Source of the DNA: a virus
Direction: 5' to 3' (one strand)
IMG/VR virus record: IMGVR_UViG_3300006927_002245
Span: 1-28,011 of that record
Length of the DNA stretch: 28,011 nucleotides
The position numbers and the translations under genes were made by a program. Every line of letters begins with the position of its first letter. The first letter of the stretch is position 1. Shown here in pieces: positions 13,657 through 21,222 of this stretch. Below the pieces are notes generated by a model. The model worked only from the letters and a program-made list of their open reading frames with translations, ran no database searches and was not told where the DNA came from.

Positions 13657-14781
13657 CTAAGGTGCGCCCATTTGATGCGCCCCGTATATATCCCCAACTC
13701 CACTCAGTAAGCCTTGAATCCCAGCTTGCTCGAAATTAGACCGATCCATAGCCGCGCCCCATTGCATATTCGCTGCGTTTAGATACTGTGCTGGATCAGC
13801 GCGATTAGTGTTCTGGAACCCAGGCATAGAGGGCATACCAATCTGCTGACCACTAAGTATTGCGTTGATCTCGTTGATAGTCCACCCACGCTGCTGCAAT
13901 GTCTCCGCCCAATCCTGCTGGCGTAGCTGGTTCTGATAAGCGGAAGCCTGTTGCTGCTCCCCGAATCTTGCTGAGCCAAGCCCCATTTGCTGAGCCAACG
14001 CTTGTTGAGCAGCCGTATTCCCGAACTGCGCCTGATTCATAAGCTCCTGGATGCCCTGTTGACGACCCTGAAGCCCCATACCGAACTGTCGAGCAGCCTC
14101 ATCGCCGCCCATTGCAATAGCATCGCGGCGTAGATTAGCGTAATCATCGCTCTTACGCTCATTAAACTTACGCATTTCGCGCTCAAAGCCCGCATCACCC
14201 GCTTGAAATCCCTGGTTGAGAAGGCGCGTTCTCATCGCATCCTCTTGTTCTGCATACTGAGGGTCCAGACGAGCTGCACCGCGCTCATACATGGCCTGCT
14301 CGGCCCTGTCACGAACCTCCCCAACCTCTGGCATCGCTGAAGCGCCAGAGAAGTCTACGCTGCGCTGAATCTGCTCCGGGGTGTACTGATTAAGGGTAAG
14401 CCCCTGACCTTTAGGGGCAAAGTTATTCCAGTTAACTATCCTCCCGTAGTCATCCTGTACACGGCCAAGTAGCCTCTGGGCTACGTCACTACGCCCCTGC
14501 GTAATAGCCATCTGCGAGTCAAGAGCAGCTTGGCTCTGTGGGTTTAGCTCAGTTGTTTGTGTCCAACGGTTGATATTCTGCTTAGTCGCAGGGTCCCAAA
14601 ACATCTGGTTCGCCCATGTTTGCGAACCAAACGGAGTGAACTGGTCAGGACGGTTCGCCCATGACTGCTGCTCAGTAACCTCTTTGGAAGCCTGCCCTTG
14701 CGCTTGCGCGGCTCCCGCATAATCCGGTGCTTTTGGAGGTGACCCAAATATCGCGCCGGACACCTTCTTTAGAAGACCCAT
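13657..14781 (-). CDS. Gln-rich virion-associated protein (internal core type)
   Basis: A 374-residue protein. The N-terminus (MGLLKKVSGAIFGSPPKAPDY) is typical of phage virion proteins that begin with a short basic amphipathic helix. Recognisable blocks are PFGSQT (50-55), DPATKQNINRW (63-73), a central Arg/Gln helical region (150-285), QQRGWTINEINAILSGQQ (296-313) and GVGDIYG near the end (361-367). The two ends are shared with the neighbouring Gln-rich protein at 14784. Proteins with such DPAT...RW and RGWT.NEIN.ILSG blocks occur in tail or ejection modules of aquatic podoviruses, as I recall; the role is not known. AAAGGGAG precedes the ATG. Confidence 0.7.
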   Translation of the reverse strand: MGLLKKVSGAIFGSPPKAPDYAGAAQAQGQASKEVTEQQSWANRPDQFTPFGSQTWANQMFWDPATKQNINRWTQTTELNPQSQAALDSQMAITQGRSDVAQRLLGRVQDDYGRIVNWNNFAPKGQGLTLNQYTPEQIQRSVDFSGASAMPEVGEVRDRAEQAMYERGAARLDPQYAEQEDAMRTRLLNQGFQAGDAGFEREMRKFNERKSDDYANLRRDAIAMGGDEAARQFGMGLQGRQQGIQELMNQAQFGNTAAQQALAQQMGLGSARFGEQQQASAYQNQLRQQDWAETLQQRGWTINEINAILSGQQIGMPSMPGFQNTNRADPAQYLNAANMQWGAAMDRSNFEQAGIQGLLSGVGDIYGAHQMGAP

Positions 14782-14783
14782 AG

Positions 14784-15488
14784 CTAAGCTCCCTTTCTAC
14801 TTCCTTGAGGGGCCTGCTGCATACCACCGCCCTTCCTGTTTCCTTGAGGAGCCTGTTGCATCTGTTCCCAACGATTAACGCTTTGCCCTGTTGCTGGATC
14901 AAAAACTGGCTGCTGCTGGTACGTTTGCGAACCAAATGGCTGTCGCGGAGCTGGCTGCATACCGCCCATTGCCCACCTATTGATGTTTCGTCCTGTTGCT
15001 GGGTCAAAAGCTGGCTGGTTATTAAACTGCGGCTGTTGAGCCATCTGCTGTTGAGCCATAGCCTGTTGCTGAACAGCTTGTTCATAATTCGGAGGTGGAG
15101 GCATCTGCCCACCGCCGCCCATCTGTTGCCCGTATATATCTCCAGCTCCGCCCATTAAGCCTTGCATAGCCTGCCCCCGCTGCTGCATAAGATCGGCTAT
15201 TCCGCCCTGTCGCTGCTGCCCGCTAAGTATTTGATTAGTCTCGTTAGGGGTCCATCCGCGCTGCTGCATAGCCTGTTCACGCTGAGCTTGTGCATAGTTC
15301 GGAGGTGGAGGCATCTGCCGTTGCGCCATCTGCTCCTGCTGGCGCACCTTAGACCACGGCTTGCCTTGACTGCCGCCTTTCCTATTCTGCATCGGAGCAG
15401 GCTGCATACCGCCCTGGCCGCCCTGCCGTCGTTGCGCCATTGCCCTCAAAAGAAAACTTTGGGGGGACCTATTTCCGATAAACGCCAT
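14784..15488 (-). CDS. Gln/Pro/Gly-rich mosaic paralogue of the neighbouring virion protein
   Basis: A 234-residue low-complexity protein. QQRGWTPNETNQILSGQQ (75-92) and GLMGGAGDIYGQQMG (110-124) correspond to the C-terminus of the 374-residue neighbour. DPATGRNINRW (162-172) and PFGSQT with DPATGQSVNRW (184-207) correspond to its N-terminus. The order is therefore permuted, with C-terminal blocks first. Internal duplications include QMPPPPNY (59-66 and 129-136) and QQAPQG (twice near the end). The N-terminus MAFIGNRSPQSFLLRAMAQR may be its own. It starts in a TAATG overlap with the GNAT gene. Probably a virion component or a degenerating duplicate; function unknown. Confidence 0.7.
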   Translation of the reverse strand: MAFIGNRSPQSFLLRAMAQRRQGGQGGMQPAPMQNRKGGSQGKPWSKVRQQEQMAQRQMPPPPNYAQAQREQAMQQRGWTPNETNQILSGQQRQGGIADLMQQRGQAMQGLMGGAGDIYGQQMGGGGQMPPPPNYEQAVQQQAMAQQQMAQQPQFNNQPAFDPATGRNINRWAMGGMQPAPRQPFGSQTYQQQPVFDPATGQSVNRWEQMQQAPQGNRKGGGMQQAPQGSRKGA

Positions 15489-15928
15489 TATGCTGCTTCC
15501 TGTTCTAGTGTTTGAGGGAGAAACTTACAGTCCTCTTTATCCATTTGGTAGACAATGTAGTCCACCCCATCATCATACGCTTCGGGCAATCGTCCAATCT
15601 CCCGAAATCCAATATGCTTGTTAAATTTAATCGCCTTCTTATTGTTTGAAGGAGTTAGCCCAAAAATCTTTTTCCTCTTAGACACTTCAAAGATATAAGA
15701 GGCAACTTCGTGCATAAAGCCGTGGCGAATAGCCCACGGGTTTTTAATAGCTATATGTGTCTGGCAGGAATTAACTGTCCACTGGTCCATTACACAAACG
15801 GCTAGAACCTTTCCTGTATCTTCATCAAGAGCGAGAATCCCCCTCGTGTCGTCACAAAATATAGGGTCCAGGTTTTCTTTCACCCACCCTACATACTCAG
15901 GGGTAAGTGGTGAAAAAATAACATTCAC
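15488..15928 (-). CDS. GNAT-fold acetyltransferase-like protein in the tail module
   Basis: A protein of about 146 residues with the strand/helix order of GNAT proteins: RGILALDEDTGKVLAVCVMD (beta2-beta3), the helix FMHEVASYIFEVSKRKKIF, and the end NNKKAIKFNKHIGFREIGRL, which is the classic C-terminal GNAT helix and strand (N-x-x-A-x-x-F-x-x-x-x-G-F). The usual acetyl-CoA loop Q/R-x-x-G-x-G/A is not clear, so catalysis is uncertain. GNAT-like proteins sit in the tail or internal-core region of several marine podoviruses, as I recall. GTG at 15928, overlapping the tail-hub stop (GTGA), is chosen; an ATG at 15949 in the same frame is the alternative. It may acetylate a virion or host protein, or be purely structural. 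Confidence 0.75.
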   Translation of the reverse strand: MNVIFSPLTPEYVGWVKENLDPIFCDDTRGILALDEDTGKVLAVCVMDQWTVNSCQTHIAIKNPWAIRHGFMHEVASYIFEVSKRKKIFGLTPSNNKKAIKFNKHIGFREIGRLPEAYDDGVDYIVYQMDKEDCKFLPQTLEQEAA

Positions 15929-17598
15929 AATAAGCCCCCCGTATCCCACATCACATCAGCCCCGCCATACTGTGTAAGAAAACCAGATCTCCCGCGAACA
16001 GCTAGAGCCAAGTATCGGCCCATGCCCTTCGCCCCCAGAGCTCTAGTAGTAACTATATTTTCATCAGACCAGTACCCGAAATCCCATAGTGCGTCATCCC
16101 ACAAGGAGGAAGGAGGAGTAGGGGGTGATGTAAGAGTACCCCCTATAAACTCGCTTATATCAAAGTCATAGCGGGCCTGCACTGAGTAACTAGGAACCCC
16201 GCTTGACATAAATAGAGGGCGAACTAATTGCATACGCTTAAAGGCAGCAGGAGAGCCCATACCTTGATAGGAGCCTAAAAAGCTCCAGTCAATCTCTGTA
16301 GTATCATACTCTGAGGTACTCGGATTCCAAACGGGGTCTGTATATCCTGACTGTATCCAGATTCCCCCGGTACGATCCCCAAAATACAGCTCACGGTCAT
16401 AAACCGCAGAGCATAGGGCGGGCACATCTCGGGTCATTGCCCACGCCTTAGTCGAGAGGTTCATAACAAACTGAAGATTGTACGTAACCTCGGGGGAGGT
16501 AACTATTAGTAAATTCTCTTTCGGGAAGAGAGTAATGTGCCATCCGTCGAATGTGCTATACGAATTGAGTGTATTACGAATTAAGCGAGCAATATTGTAA
16601 GTAAGGTAGGCCGTATTCTCCCCTATATCCGCGCCCCTTAGAAGTTTAGTTACTGACACTAAACCGCCAGCGCAAAGAAGAAGAAACTCACCGCCAAAAT
16701 TTGAGCCGATACGTCGGCCTGCTGGTAGCTCACCAACATACCAATTTCCAACCGCGCTAAAGCTCGTAACCTCTGATGGATCAATGCCGTTATAGACCAG
16801 GAGGTCTCCTGAGTCACCTACGGCCAGAAGGTAGTCGTCTACCCCATTGCCGCCATCAATCGTCCAATTGTATAGAGCGCGTAGGTTGCCACCATGAGTG
16901 AACTTAGTACCAAACTCAAAGGGCACACTCGCCCCCGAGAAGGCCCCTGCTGCCGTGTAATAAGCTCGTCCCGTATTTTTCTCCGTAAACCAAAGCCGTT
17001 GCTTATACTCACAGACATGGACTAAGCTTGCGTCCCCATTGATCGGGCCTGCCGCGCCTGTGGGGTCACTGTCCATACCCCCCTCTACCCAGCCGCCAGA
17101 CGCGCTGTAACGGATATAGCCATTTACCTCATCACAAACGAGCAAATGATTGCCTGAAGCGTTGGAGTAAAAAGCATAAGAGCAAGTTCCAGCTTGTCCA
17201 GTAGGGGTGGGCCATGCGTATTGCACTTCCCCCTCTTCACCTGACCCTGGAAGGCTAGTAGCGTCTATCTCGCCGCCCTCAGTAATGTCGTATATACCTT
17301 CAAGTGTCGCGGCAAAGATTTTTGTGTTCTCTATACCATCAGGAAACTCCATGATAGTACGGACTTCGTTATTGTCATCAATATCAGCGAAATATGTGTA
17401 CCCGCGTCTTATCTCCATCCCATACTCTTTAGGGATGATGTTGTACGCAAAGATGCACTCTTTCGGGTCCATCTCGTAAAGAGTTTTGTTTGACTGAATC
17501 CCGAGCACAGGAGCAACTGCAACAGTGGACGTTATCGTCTGTTGCTGAGAAGGCCCGCCGGAATTAAAGCTCGGGTATGTACTGGAAGCTGGTAGCAT
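15925..17598 (-). CDS. Tail hub / stabilization protein (P22 gp10-like, tail tubular B type)
   Basis: A 557-residue, almost all-beta protein with propeller-like spacing. It has an ECIFAYNIIPKEYGMEIRRGY start, then repeated turns such as YKQRLWFTEKNTGRAYYTA, DDYLLAVGDSGDLLVYNGI, GEFLLLCAGGLVSVTKLL and DRELYFGDRTGGIWIQS. Large proteins of this pattern next to a gp4-like adaptor form the distal part of short tails (P22 gp10 and its relatives). It starts one base from the end of the adaptor gene, whose stop overlaps its ATG (TAATG). Length is similar to other family members. The family call rests on pattern and neighbourhood. Confidence 0.75.
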   Translation of the reverse strand: MLPASSTYPSFNSGGPSQQQTITSTVAVAPVLGIQSNKTLYEMDPKECIFAYNIIPKEYGMEIRRGYTYFADIDDNNEVRTIMEFPDGIENTKIFAATLEGIYDITEGGEIDATSLPGSGEEGEVQYAWPTPTGQAGTCSYAFYSNASGNHLLVCDEVNGYIRYSASGGWVEGGMDSDPTGAAGPINGDASLVHVCEYKQRLWFTEKNTGRAYYTAAGAFSGASVPFEFGTKFTHGGNLRALYNWTIDGGNGVDDYLLAVGDSGDLLVYNGIDPSEVTSFSAVGNWYVGELPAGRRIGSNFGGEFLLLCAGGLVSVTKLLRGADIGENTAYLTYNIARLIRNTLNSYSTFDGWHITLFPKENLLIVTSPEVTYNLQFVMNLSTKAWAMTRDVPALCSAVYDRELYFGDRTGGIWIQSGYTDPVWNPSTSEYDTTEIDWSFLGSYQGMGSPAAFKRMQLVRPLFMSSGVPSYSVQARYDFDISEFIGGTLTSPPTPPSSLWDDALWDFGYWSDENIVTTRALGAKGMGRYLALAVRGRSGFLTQYGGADVMWDTGGLL

Positions 17599-18356
17599 TA
17601 CGATCCATAATTAGTGTCGGGTAAATTACTCCAACTATTCAGGTAGGGATACCGGCGTAAATTACCAGAAACATTTAGAACTGGTGCGGCAGTATCACTG
17701 GAACAGGCGGCAGCAAAGGCCCTGTTAAACGCCCCTTCCGCCTTAGTTGTATCAAACCCCCGCGCCTCAAAAAACTTCAGCTTCAAAAAAGAGATGACTA
17801 ATGGAGGGTCGTACTGCACAATATCGGAACCTACCTGCACATGATCCTGGTAAGGAGTCTCTGTATCCACAGTAGACTCAACCCATCCCCGCGACATATA
17901 TTCAAACTGAATTGTGAGGCCATCGGGCGGCGGAGAAGGGAACATATACATCTTGCCCTCCCGCTTACGGAAAGACGCATAGATAGTGGAATTAGCCAGT
18001 TGACGGCCCTCTAAATACTCCCAATCCTGGGGGCTAAGAGAGCCGTAAATAGGTAGCCGATTAGTCTGGTCCCACTGAGTCTGGTCGATCATGTGGTCAA
18101 AATCAGCAGGGAGGTCGTAAACCCCTGTGGGGCTAGCGTCTGGGCCTGAATCAGTTAGGAATGAGTGAATTTTTTGGAGCTGCTGCCACTGATTCATCCT
18201 GAGAAGTTCTTGGCCCGCTGTATCCAGCATATAAGTAAGCTGCTGAAGTGCCGCATCATTAGAGGTATAGGCAGATTCGTTAGCCCCTAGCCCTACTTCT
18301 ACGGAAACCCGATCAATAAGCTGATTCGCAGACTGAAATCTCTCAAAATCAGCCAT
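17598..18356 (-). CDS. Head-tail adaptor (P22 gp4-like, tail tubular A type)
   Basis: A 252-residue protein. The N-terminal helices (LIDRVSVEVGLGAN; QLTYMLDTAGQELLRMNQWQ) are followed by VYDLPADFDHMIDQTQWD and LSPQDWEYLEGR, then FRKREGKMYMFPSPPPDGL and FEYMSRGWV. The PADFDH...WD and P.PPDG...EY blocks are typical of podovirus adaptors that close the portal and connect the tail hub. A late helix (PLVISFLKLKFFEARGFD) is also conserved in the family. It overlaps the upstream gene by eight bases and is followed immediately by the hub gene. The adaptor assignment is well supported by motif and order. Confidence 0.82.
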   Translation of the reverse strand: MADFERFQSANQLIDRVSVEVGLGANESAYTSNDAALQQLTYMLDTAGQELLRMNQWQQLQKIHSFLTDSGPDASPTGVYDLPADFDHMIDQTQWDQTNRLPIYGSLSPQDWEYLEGRQLANSTIYASFRKREGKMYMFPSPPPDGLTIQFEYMSRGWVESTVDTETPYQDHVQVGSDIVQYDPPLVISFLKLKFFEARGFDTTKAEGAFNRAFAAACSSDTAAPVLNVSGNLRRYPYLNSWSNLPDTNYGS

Positions 18357-18966
18357 CTTCCTCTACCGTTGCTTTGGCCTTTTTCGAGGGCTTATTTGCC
18401 TTTGCCAGATCCGCGATTAGCTCCGCGTTTACCCGTTTAAGCTCCTCAATATCAGCCGCCATTTGCTCAATAGGGGCTGCGCCAGAGGCGGCCTCTAAAA
18501 AGGCTTTTGCCTTTCTCTGCAATGTGGCAACTCCCATGATGTTCATCGCCTTATTAGCGGGAAGATCAACAAGTTGCTCAACCGTATGGATATGAAAATA
18601 CTTCATTTCCTCAACCTGAGATCGGGTCATAGCGGGCCATGCACTTAGAGGAGTGCCCTCTACAGTCTGGTCCTCTTGCGCCTCAAACTGTTTATACTGA
18701 ACAGCAAACCGTTGCTTATCTCCAGGTCTTACGGGGCGTACAATAGTATCCCGACTTCCAGCCGCGTAAATATTGATATACGCTACATCCCGGTAAATAG
18801 GTCGGCCTGCTATCGTGGAAGCTACTTTATCTTGCTCAGGCTCATACGAAAAAACAACCTTGAGGTGCTTATCAGCTTCTGCGCTCCAGCCGGTATTGGC
18901 AGCCGCCATATGGCGAGTCTCCCCCATTGCAAGCTCACTAAAACCTTCTGTATCTAATTCAGTCAT
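18349..18966 (-). CDS. Conserved virion-module protein with helix-hairpin-helix-like segment and coiled coil
   Basis: A 205-residue protein of a recurrent phage family found between capsid and adaptor genes. Visible blocks are IYRDVAYINIYAAGSRDTIV (about 57-76), then RPVRPGDKQRFAVQYKQFEA, EGTPLSAWPAMTRSQVEEMK, and FHIHTVEQLVDLPANKAMN with a following TLQRKAKAFLEA, which resembles a helix-hairpin-helix turn. The C-terminus (AADIEELKRVNAELIADLAK) is a coiled coil ending in a basic tail. It is likely a structural or assembly protein, but its exact role in the virion is not known. GGAG precedes the ATG by about eight bases. Confidence 0.75.
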   Translation of the reverse strand: MTELDTEGFSELAMGETRHMAAANTGWSAEADKHLKVVFSYEPEQDKVASTIAGRPIYRDVAYINIYAAGSRDTIVRPVRPGDKQRFAVQYKQFEAQEDQTVEGTPLSAWPAMTRSQVEEMKYFHIHTVEQLVDLPANKAMNIMGVATLQRKAKAFLEAASGAAPIEQMAADIEELKRVNAELIADLAKANKPSKKAKATVEEDG

Positions 18967-18990
18967 TATTTTTCTCCAGGGTATGACAAG

Positions 18991-19124
18991 TTAATGAGGC
19001 TTTTTGCCTCGGCTACGTTGGCTCGCCTGTATGGCGCGGCCTTGTTTCTCTGCTTGGGCGCGGGTGGGGTAGACCTTACCTTTGGTCCCGTACTTAAACC
19101 CGCCTTTTACTTTTTTACTGGCAT
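18991..19124 (-). CDS. Small basic phage protein split by a -1 frame change at A AAA AAG
   Basis: ATG at 19124 (five bases after GGGGAG) reads Met-Pro-Val-Lys-Lys and then meets TAA at 19109-19107. The bases 19116-19110 form A AAA AAG in register, the strongest known bacterial -1 slippery heptamer. A -1 slip there continues as VKGGFKYGTKGKVYPTRAQ and EKQGRAIQASQRSRG to TAA at 18991, giving 44 residues. This sequence closely resembles a family of roughly 40-residue phage proteins with the pattern MP-basic-KxGxxYG/WGxxGKxYPT-AxxQGRAIxAS. A possible 6-bp stem (GCGGGT with ACCCGC) lies downstream. Either frameshifting is programmed or one A is missing through mutation or sequencing error. The second-frame ORF alone could also start at a TTG near 19153. 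Function unknown. Confidence 0.6.
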
Positions 19125-19126
19125 GA

Positions 19127-19264
19127 CTACTCCCCTTCTTTAGTAAACCTATCAAGCGTAATATCAGGAAGATCCTTTCCTGTCAGCTCATAAAATTTCT
19201 CCCACTCTTCCCACTCTTCCGCTGTCAAAACGGAACCAATCGGATACGCTTTATTATCGTCCAT
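19127..19264 (-). CDS. 45-residue acidic protein (unknown)
   Basis: ATG at 19264 to TAG at 19127. The product begins MDDNKAYPIGSVLTAEEWEE and continues WEKFYELTGKDLPDITLDRF before an acidic tail. AGGG lies about eight bases upstream of the ATG. Its stop is two bases before the ATG of the split basic gene, and GGGGAG within its 3' end serves that gene. No family is recognised; the tight packing and Shine-Dalgarno support it as coding. Confidence 0.6.
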   Translation of the reverse strand: MDDNKAYPIGSVLTAEEWEEWEKFYELTGKDLPDITLDRFTKEGE

Positions 19265-19273
19265 ATCTCATCC

Positions 19274-19702
19274 CTAAGAAAGTGGTGAAGTGCCCCATGC
19301 TGAGTCGCCAATTTGGGCGGTTTCGCTTGTAACATTGTACACACTACTCCACCCCACGGACTTTACCAACTGCCCAGGAGTAGCCACTTGATCCGCAGTC
19401 TGCCATTGGCTGAGCCAATTAGGTAAAAATTCGGTTGCTGGGTTATAGAGCATATAGGCAGCGCCCGGAAAAGCGGCATCACCAATCGCTACTCTGGGAA
19501 CATTAAAGCCAGCCCACAGAGCCCAGCTACTCTGTTCACCCATACCCGAGTAATACGAGGCGTTATCCAATACACCTGAAGAAAGGCCAATGCAGGTTCC
19601 CCCACAAGTCCCCGCCATATTTGGCCCAGTAGGGTCTAATGTGGGCGTGTATATCCGTAGAGGTCGATTACTCCCCTCGTCGTAATCAATGGGAGTTGCC
19701 AT
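19274..19702 (-). CDS. Small probable capsid-associated protein
   Basis: A 142-residue protein rich in Gly, Ala, Ser, Thr and Pro with little charge. Features are a Cys pair in MAGTCGGTCIGL, LWAGFNVPRVAIGDAAFPGA, and the ending TSETAQIGDSAWGTSP. The ending recalls that of the next protein upstream (IAIGDWLWGEVP). Composition suits a capsid surface or decoration protein, and it lies in the block of small genes after the capsid. AGGAGA precedes the ATG. No family is recognised. Confidence 0.65.
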   Translation of the reverse strand: MATPIDYDEGSNRPLRIYTPTLDPTGPNMAGTCGGTCIGLSSGVLDNASYYSGMGEQSSWALWAGFNVPRVAIGDAAFPGAAYMLYNPATEFLPNWLSQWQTADQVATPGQLVKSVGWSSVYNVTSETAQIGDSAWGTSPLS

Positions 19703-19711
19703 TACTGTCTC

Positions 19712-20152
19712 CTATGCAACGGGAACCTCGCCCCAAAGCCAGTCGCCAATTGCGATTGCGCCTCCAGTCCAGCCCGCGCAAACAACAGCCCCTGTTACCG
19801 AGTCAAACTCGTTTCCAGCTACAGGTGTAGCTACCGTAGTATCAGCCTCTGCAAATACGAGTGTGTCGTTAAAATCTGCGGTCACATAGTCCACCGTTAA
19901 TAAATCAGTGGCTGCTAGTGTTACAGGAGAAGAGTAACGAGGATTGCTGTCGATCCCATTGCCAATTGGGCCAGATGGAACGGGGTCAATCGTGTCCTCG
20001 GGCCATGCCTGGGTATCAGGAACGCCGCCAGCAGTATTCGCACCAATAGCCGGTTGGCTAGAGGCGGCACTTACTCCTGACTTCAACTGTGGATCTGATG
20101 AGTCTCCACCATCTGCCGGAGCAACAATGGGAGAAACAGGTAAATTAGCCAT
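19712..20152 (-). CDS. Small probable capsid-associated protein
   Basis: A 146-residue protein. The N-terminal 70 residues are Pro/Gly/Ser/Asp-rich and look unstructured (SPIVAPADGGDSSDPQLKSG). The C-terminal half is beta-like (DLLTVDYVTADFNDTLVFAE; TGAVVCAGWTGGAIAIGDWL). AAGGTG lies five bases upstream of the ATG. It sits in the gene block directly after the triplet of paralogues and may also decorate the capsid. No known domain is recognised. Confidence 0.65.
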   Translation of the reverse strand: MANLPVSPIVAPADGGDSSDPQLKSGVSAASSQPAIGANTAGGVPDTQAWPEDTIDPVPSGPIGNGIDSNPRYSSPVTLAATDLLTVDYVTADFNDTLVFAEADTTVATPVAGNEFDSVTGAVVCAGWTGGAIAIGDWLWGEVPVA

Positions 20153-20160
20153 ACATCACC

Positions 20161-20478
20161 TTAAGTTATTTCATATATTTGGACATTATTACGGACCCAT
20201 CCGTACTCATTATCCGCAAAAGCAGTAGTTCCAGATCTATAAGCCCCGCCACTATCGGTCAACTGACCAGCAGCACTTACTGAACAATCAGTTTCGGATG
20301 CAGCAACAGCTCCGTTAGCTTGGACGTACCGATAAGTGTACCCATCCACGCCTATGCATACCATATTCAGCTTAAAATCGGGGTGGGCATGAACAGCCCC
20401 TCCGTCTGTAGTAGTAAGAATACGCGAATCAAGGCCACCTGACCCAATCCGCCCTGTAATCGTTCCTATGTTCGCCAT
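20161..20478 (-). CDS. Probable capsid decoration protein, paralogue 3
   Basis: A 105-residue protein with the block shared by all three paralogues: CIGVDGYTYRYVQANGAVAA, then SAAGQLTDSGGAY and NEYGWVRNNV. It begins MANIGTITGRIGSGGLDSRI. The ribosome site is excellent (AGGAGG). Three copies beside the major capsid gene, with small all-beta composition and strong ribosome sites, fit abundant capsid surface or cement proteins. That is inference from context, as no characterised family is recognised. Confidence 0.68.
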   Translation of the reverse strand: MANIGTITGRIGSGGLDSRILTTTDGGAVHAHPDFKLNMVCIGVDGYTYRYVQANGAVAASETDCSVSAAGQLTDSGGAYRSGTTAFADNEYGWVRNNVQIYEIT

Positions 20479-20493
20479 AATAACCTCCTATGA

Positions 20494-20823
20494 CTACGTA
20501 TCAATCATATCCGCTAAAAGCACAGCGTTACGCACCCATCCTCGCTCATTAGTCGAGAAGCCATCATCATCTGAAACTACATAAGCGCCGCCACCGTCAC
20601 TCAACTCCCCCGCTGAGCTTACACTCGCATCAGTAACCCCGGCAGCGATAGTCTCATCAGCCTTGACATACCGATAGAAATATCCATCCTCGCCTATCTG
20701 CAATGTAGAGGGGTTTATTGTGAAGGGCACTAGAAGTGCGGGGTAATAACTAACCTTATACCGATGGTCAAAACTACCGGCCCCAATCGCCCCTTCAATA
20801 GTAGGTACTTGGTCTGCCATCAT
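20494..20823 (-). CDS. Probable capsid decoration protein, paralogue 2
   Basis: A 109-residue protein aligned with its neighbours through QIGEDGYFYRYVKADETIAA, SSAGELSDGGGAY and NERGWVRNAVLL. Unlike the other two it has no cysteine. It starts MMADQVPTIEGAIGAGSFDH; the first of two adjacent ATGs (20823) is used, five bases after AAAGGA. The 12-base gap to paralogue 1 and 15-base gap to paralogue 3 fit a tandem gene duplication. Confidence 0.68.
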   Translation of the reverse strand: MMADQVPTIEGAIGAGSFDHRYKVSYYPALLVPFTINPSTLQIGEDGYFYRYVKADETIAAGVTDASVSSAGELSDGGGAYVVSDDDGFSTNERGWVRNAVLLADMIDT

Positions 20824-20835
20824 AAAATCCTTTAA

Positions 20836-21177
20836 TTAAGAAGCCACTCCATCCAGTAAATAGACAGGACTCTGTACCCATCCACACTCGTTACCTGCGA
20901 AAGCAACACTCGAAACCGTATAGTGACCCAATGAGTCATCGGTCAACTGTCCGTCTGCATCAACAGAGCAGTTAGTCGTATCAGCAGCAATAGCTCCATC
21001 AGCCTGGACGAATCGGTAAGCATACCCATCCGTCCCTATTCCTGGCGTATTTAGAGCAAAATCCATTACTTCATCCATCCTATCCAAAGCCCGGCCTTCC
21101 CGCCATATGGTGGGATGCTGTCGAGCATCGGGGTTAATCGCTCCGATTACGCCTCCCGTAGAGATTACACTCGCCAT
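20836..21177 (-). CDS. Probable capsid decoration protein, paralogue 1
   Basis: A 113-residue protein, the first of three related genes after the major capsid gene. The shared block is GIGTDGYAYRFVQADGAIAA, then DADGQLTDDSLGHY and NECGWVQSPVYLL. The N-terminal part has an insertion-like stretch (PTIWREGRALDRMDEVMDFA) not matched in the other copies. GGAGGG precedes the ATG. The terminator hairpin (21197-21222) lies just upstream, so its level may depend on read-through from the capsid gene. Confidence 0.68.
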   Translation of the reverse strand: MASVISTGGVIGAINPDARQHPTIWREGRALDRMDEVMDFALNTPGIGTDGYAYRFVQADGAIAADTTNCSVDADGQLTDDSLGHYTVSSVAFAGNECGWVQSPVYLLDGVAS

Positions 21178-21196
21178 AATAACCCTCCAATAAAAC

Positions 21197-21222
21197 GGTG
21201 GGGAGGGTTTAACCTCCCCACC
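21197..21222 (-). terminator. Hairpin terminator after the capsid gene
   Basis: GGTGGGGAGG (21197-21206) pairs perfectly with CCTCCCCACC (21213-21222) over a six-base loop. On the minus strand the hairpin is followed by GTTTTATT. This is a good intrinsic terminator or partial attenuator 18 bases after the capsid stop, and it would lower transcription of downstream late genes relative to the capsid gene. Confidence 0.75.

Noticed and set aside
18996-19010. GAGGC-TTTTT-GCCTC hairpin at the end of the small basic gene
   Set aside because: The stem is five base pairs and no T-run follows on either strand, so it does not qualify as a terminator.
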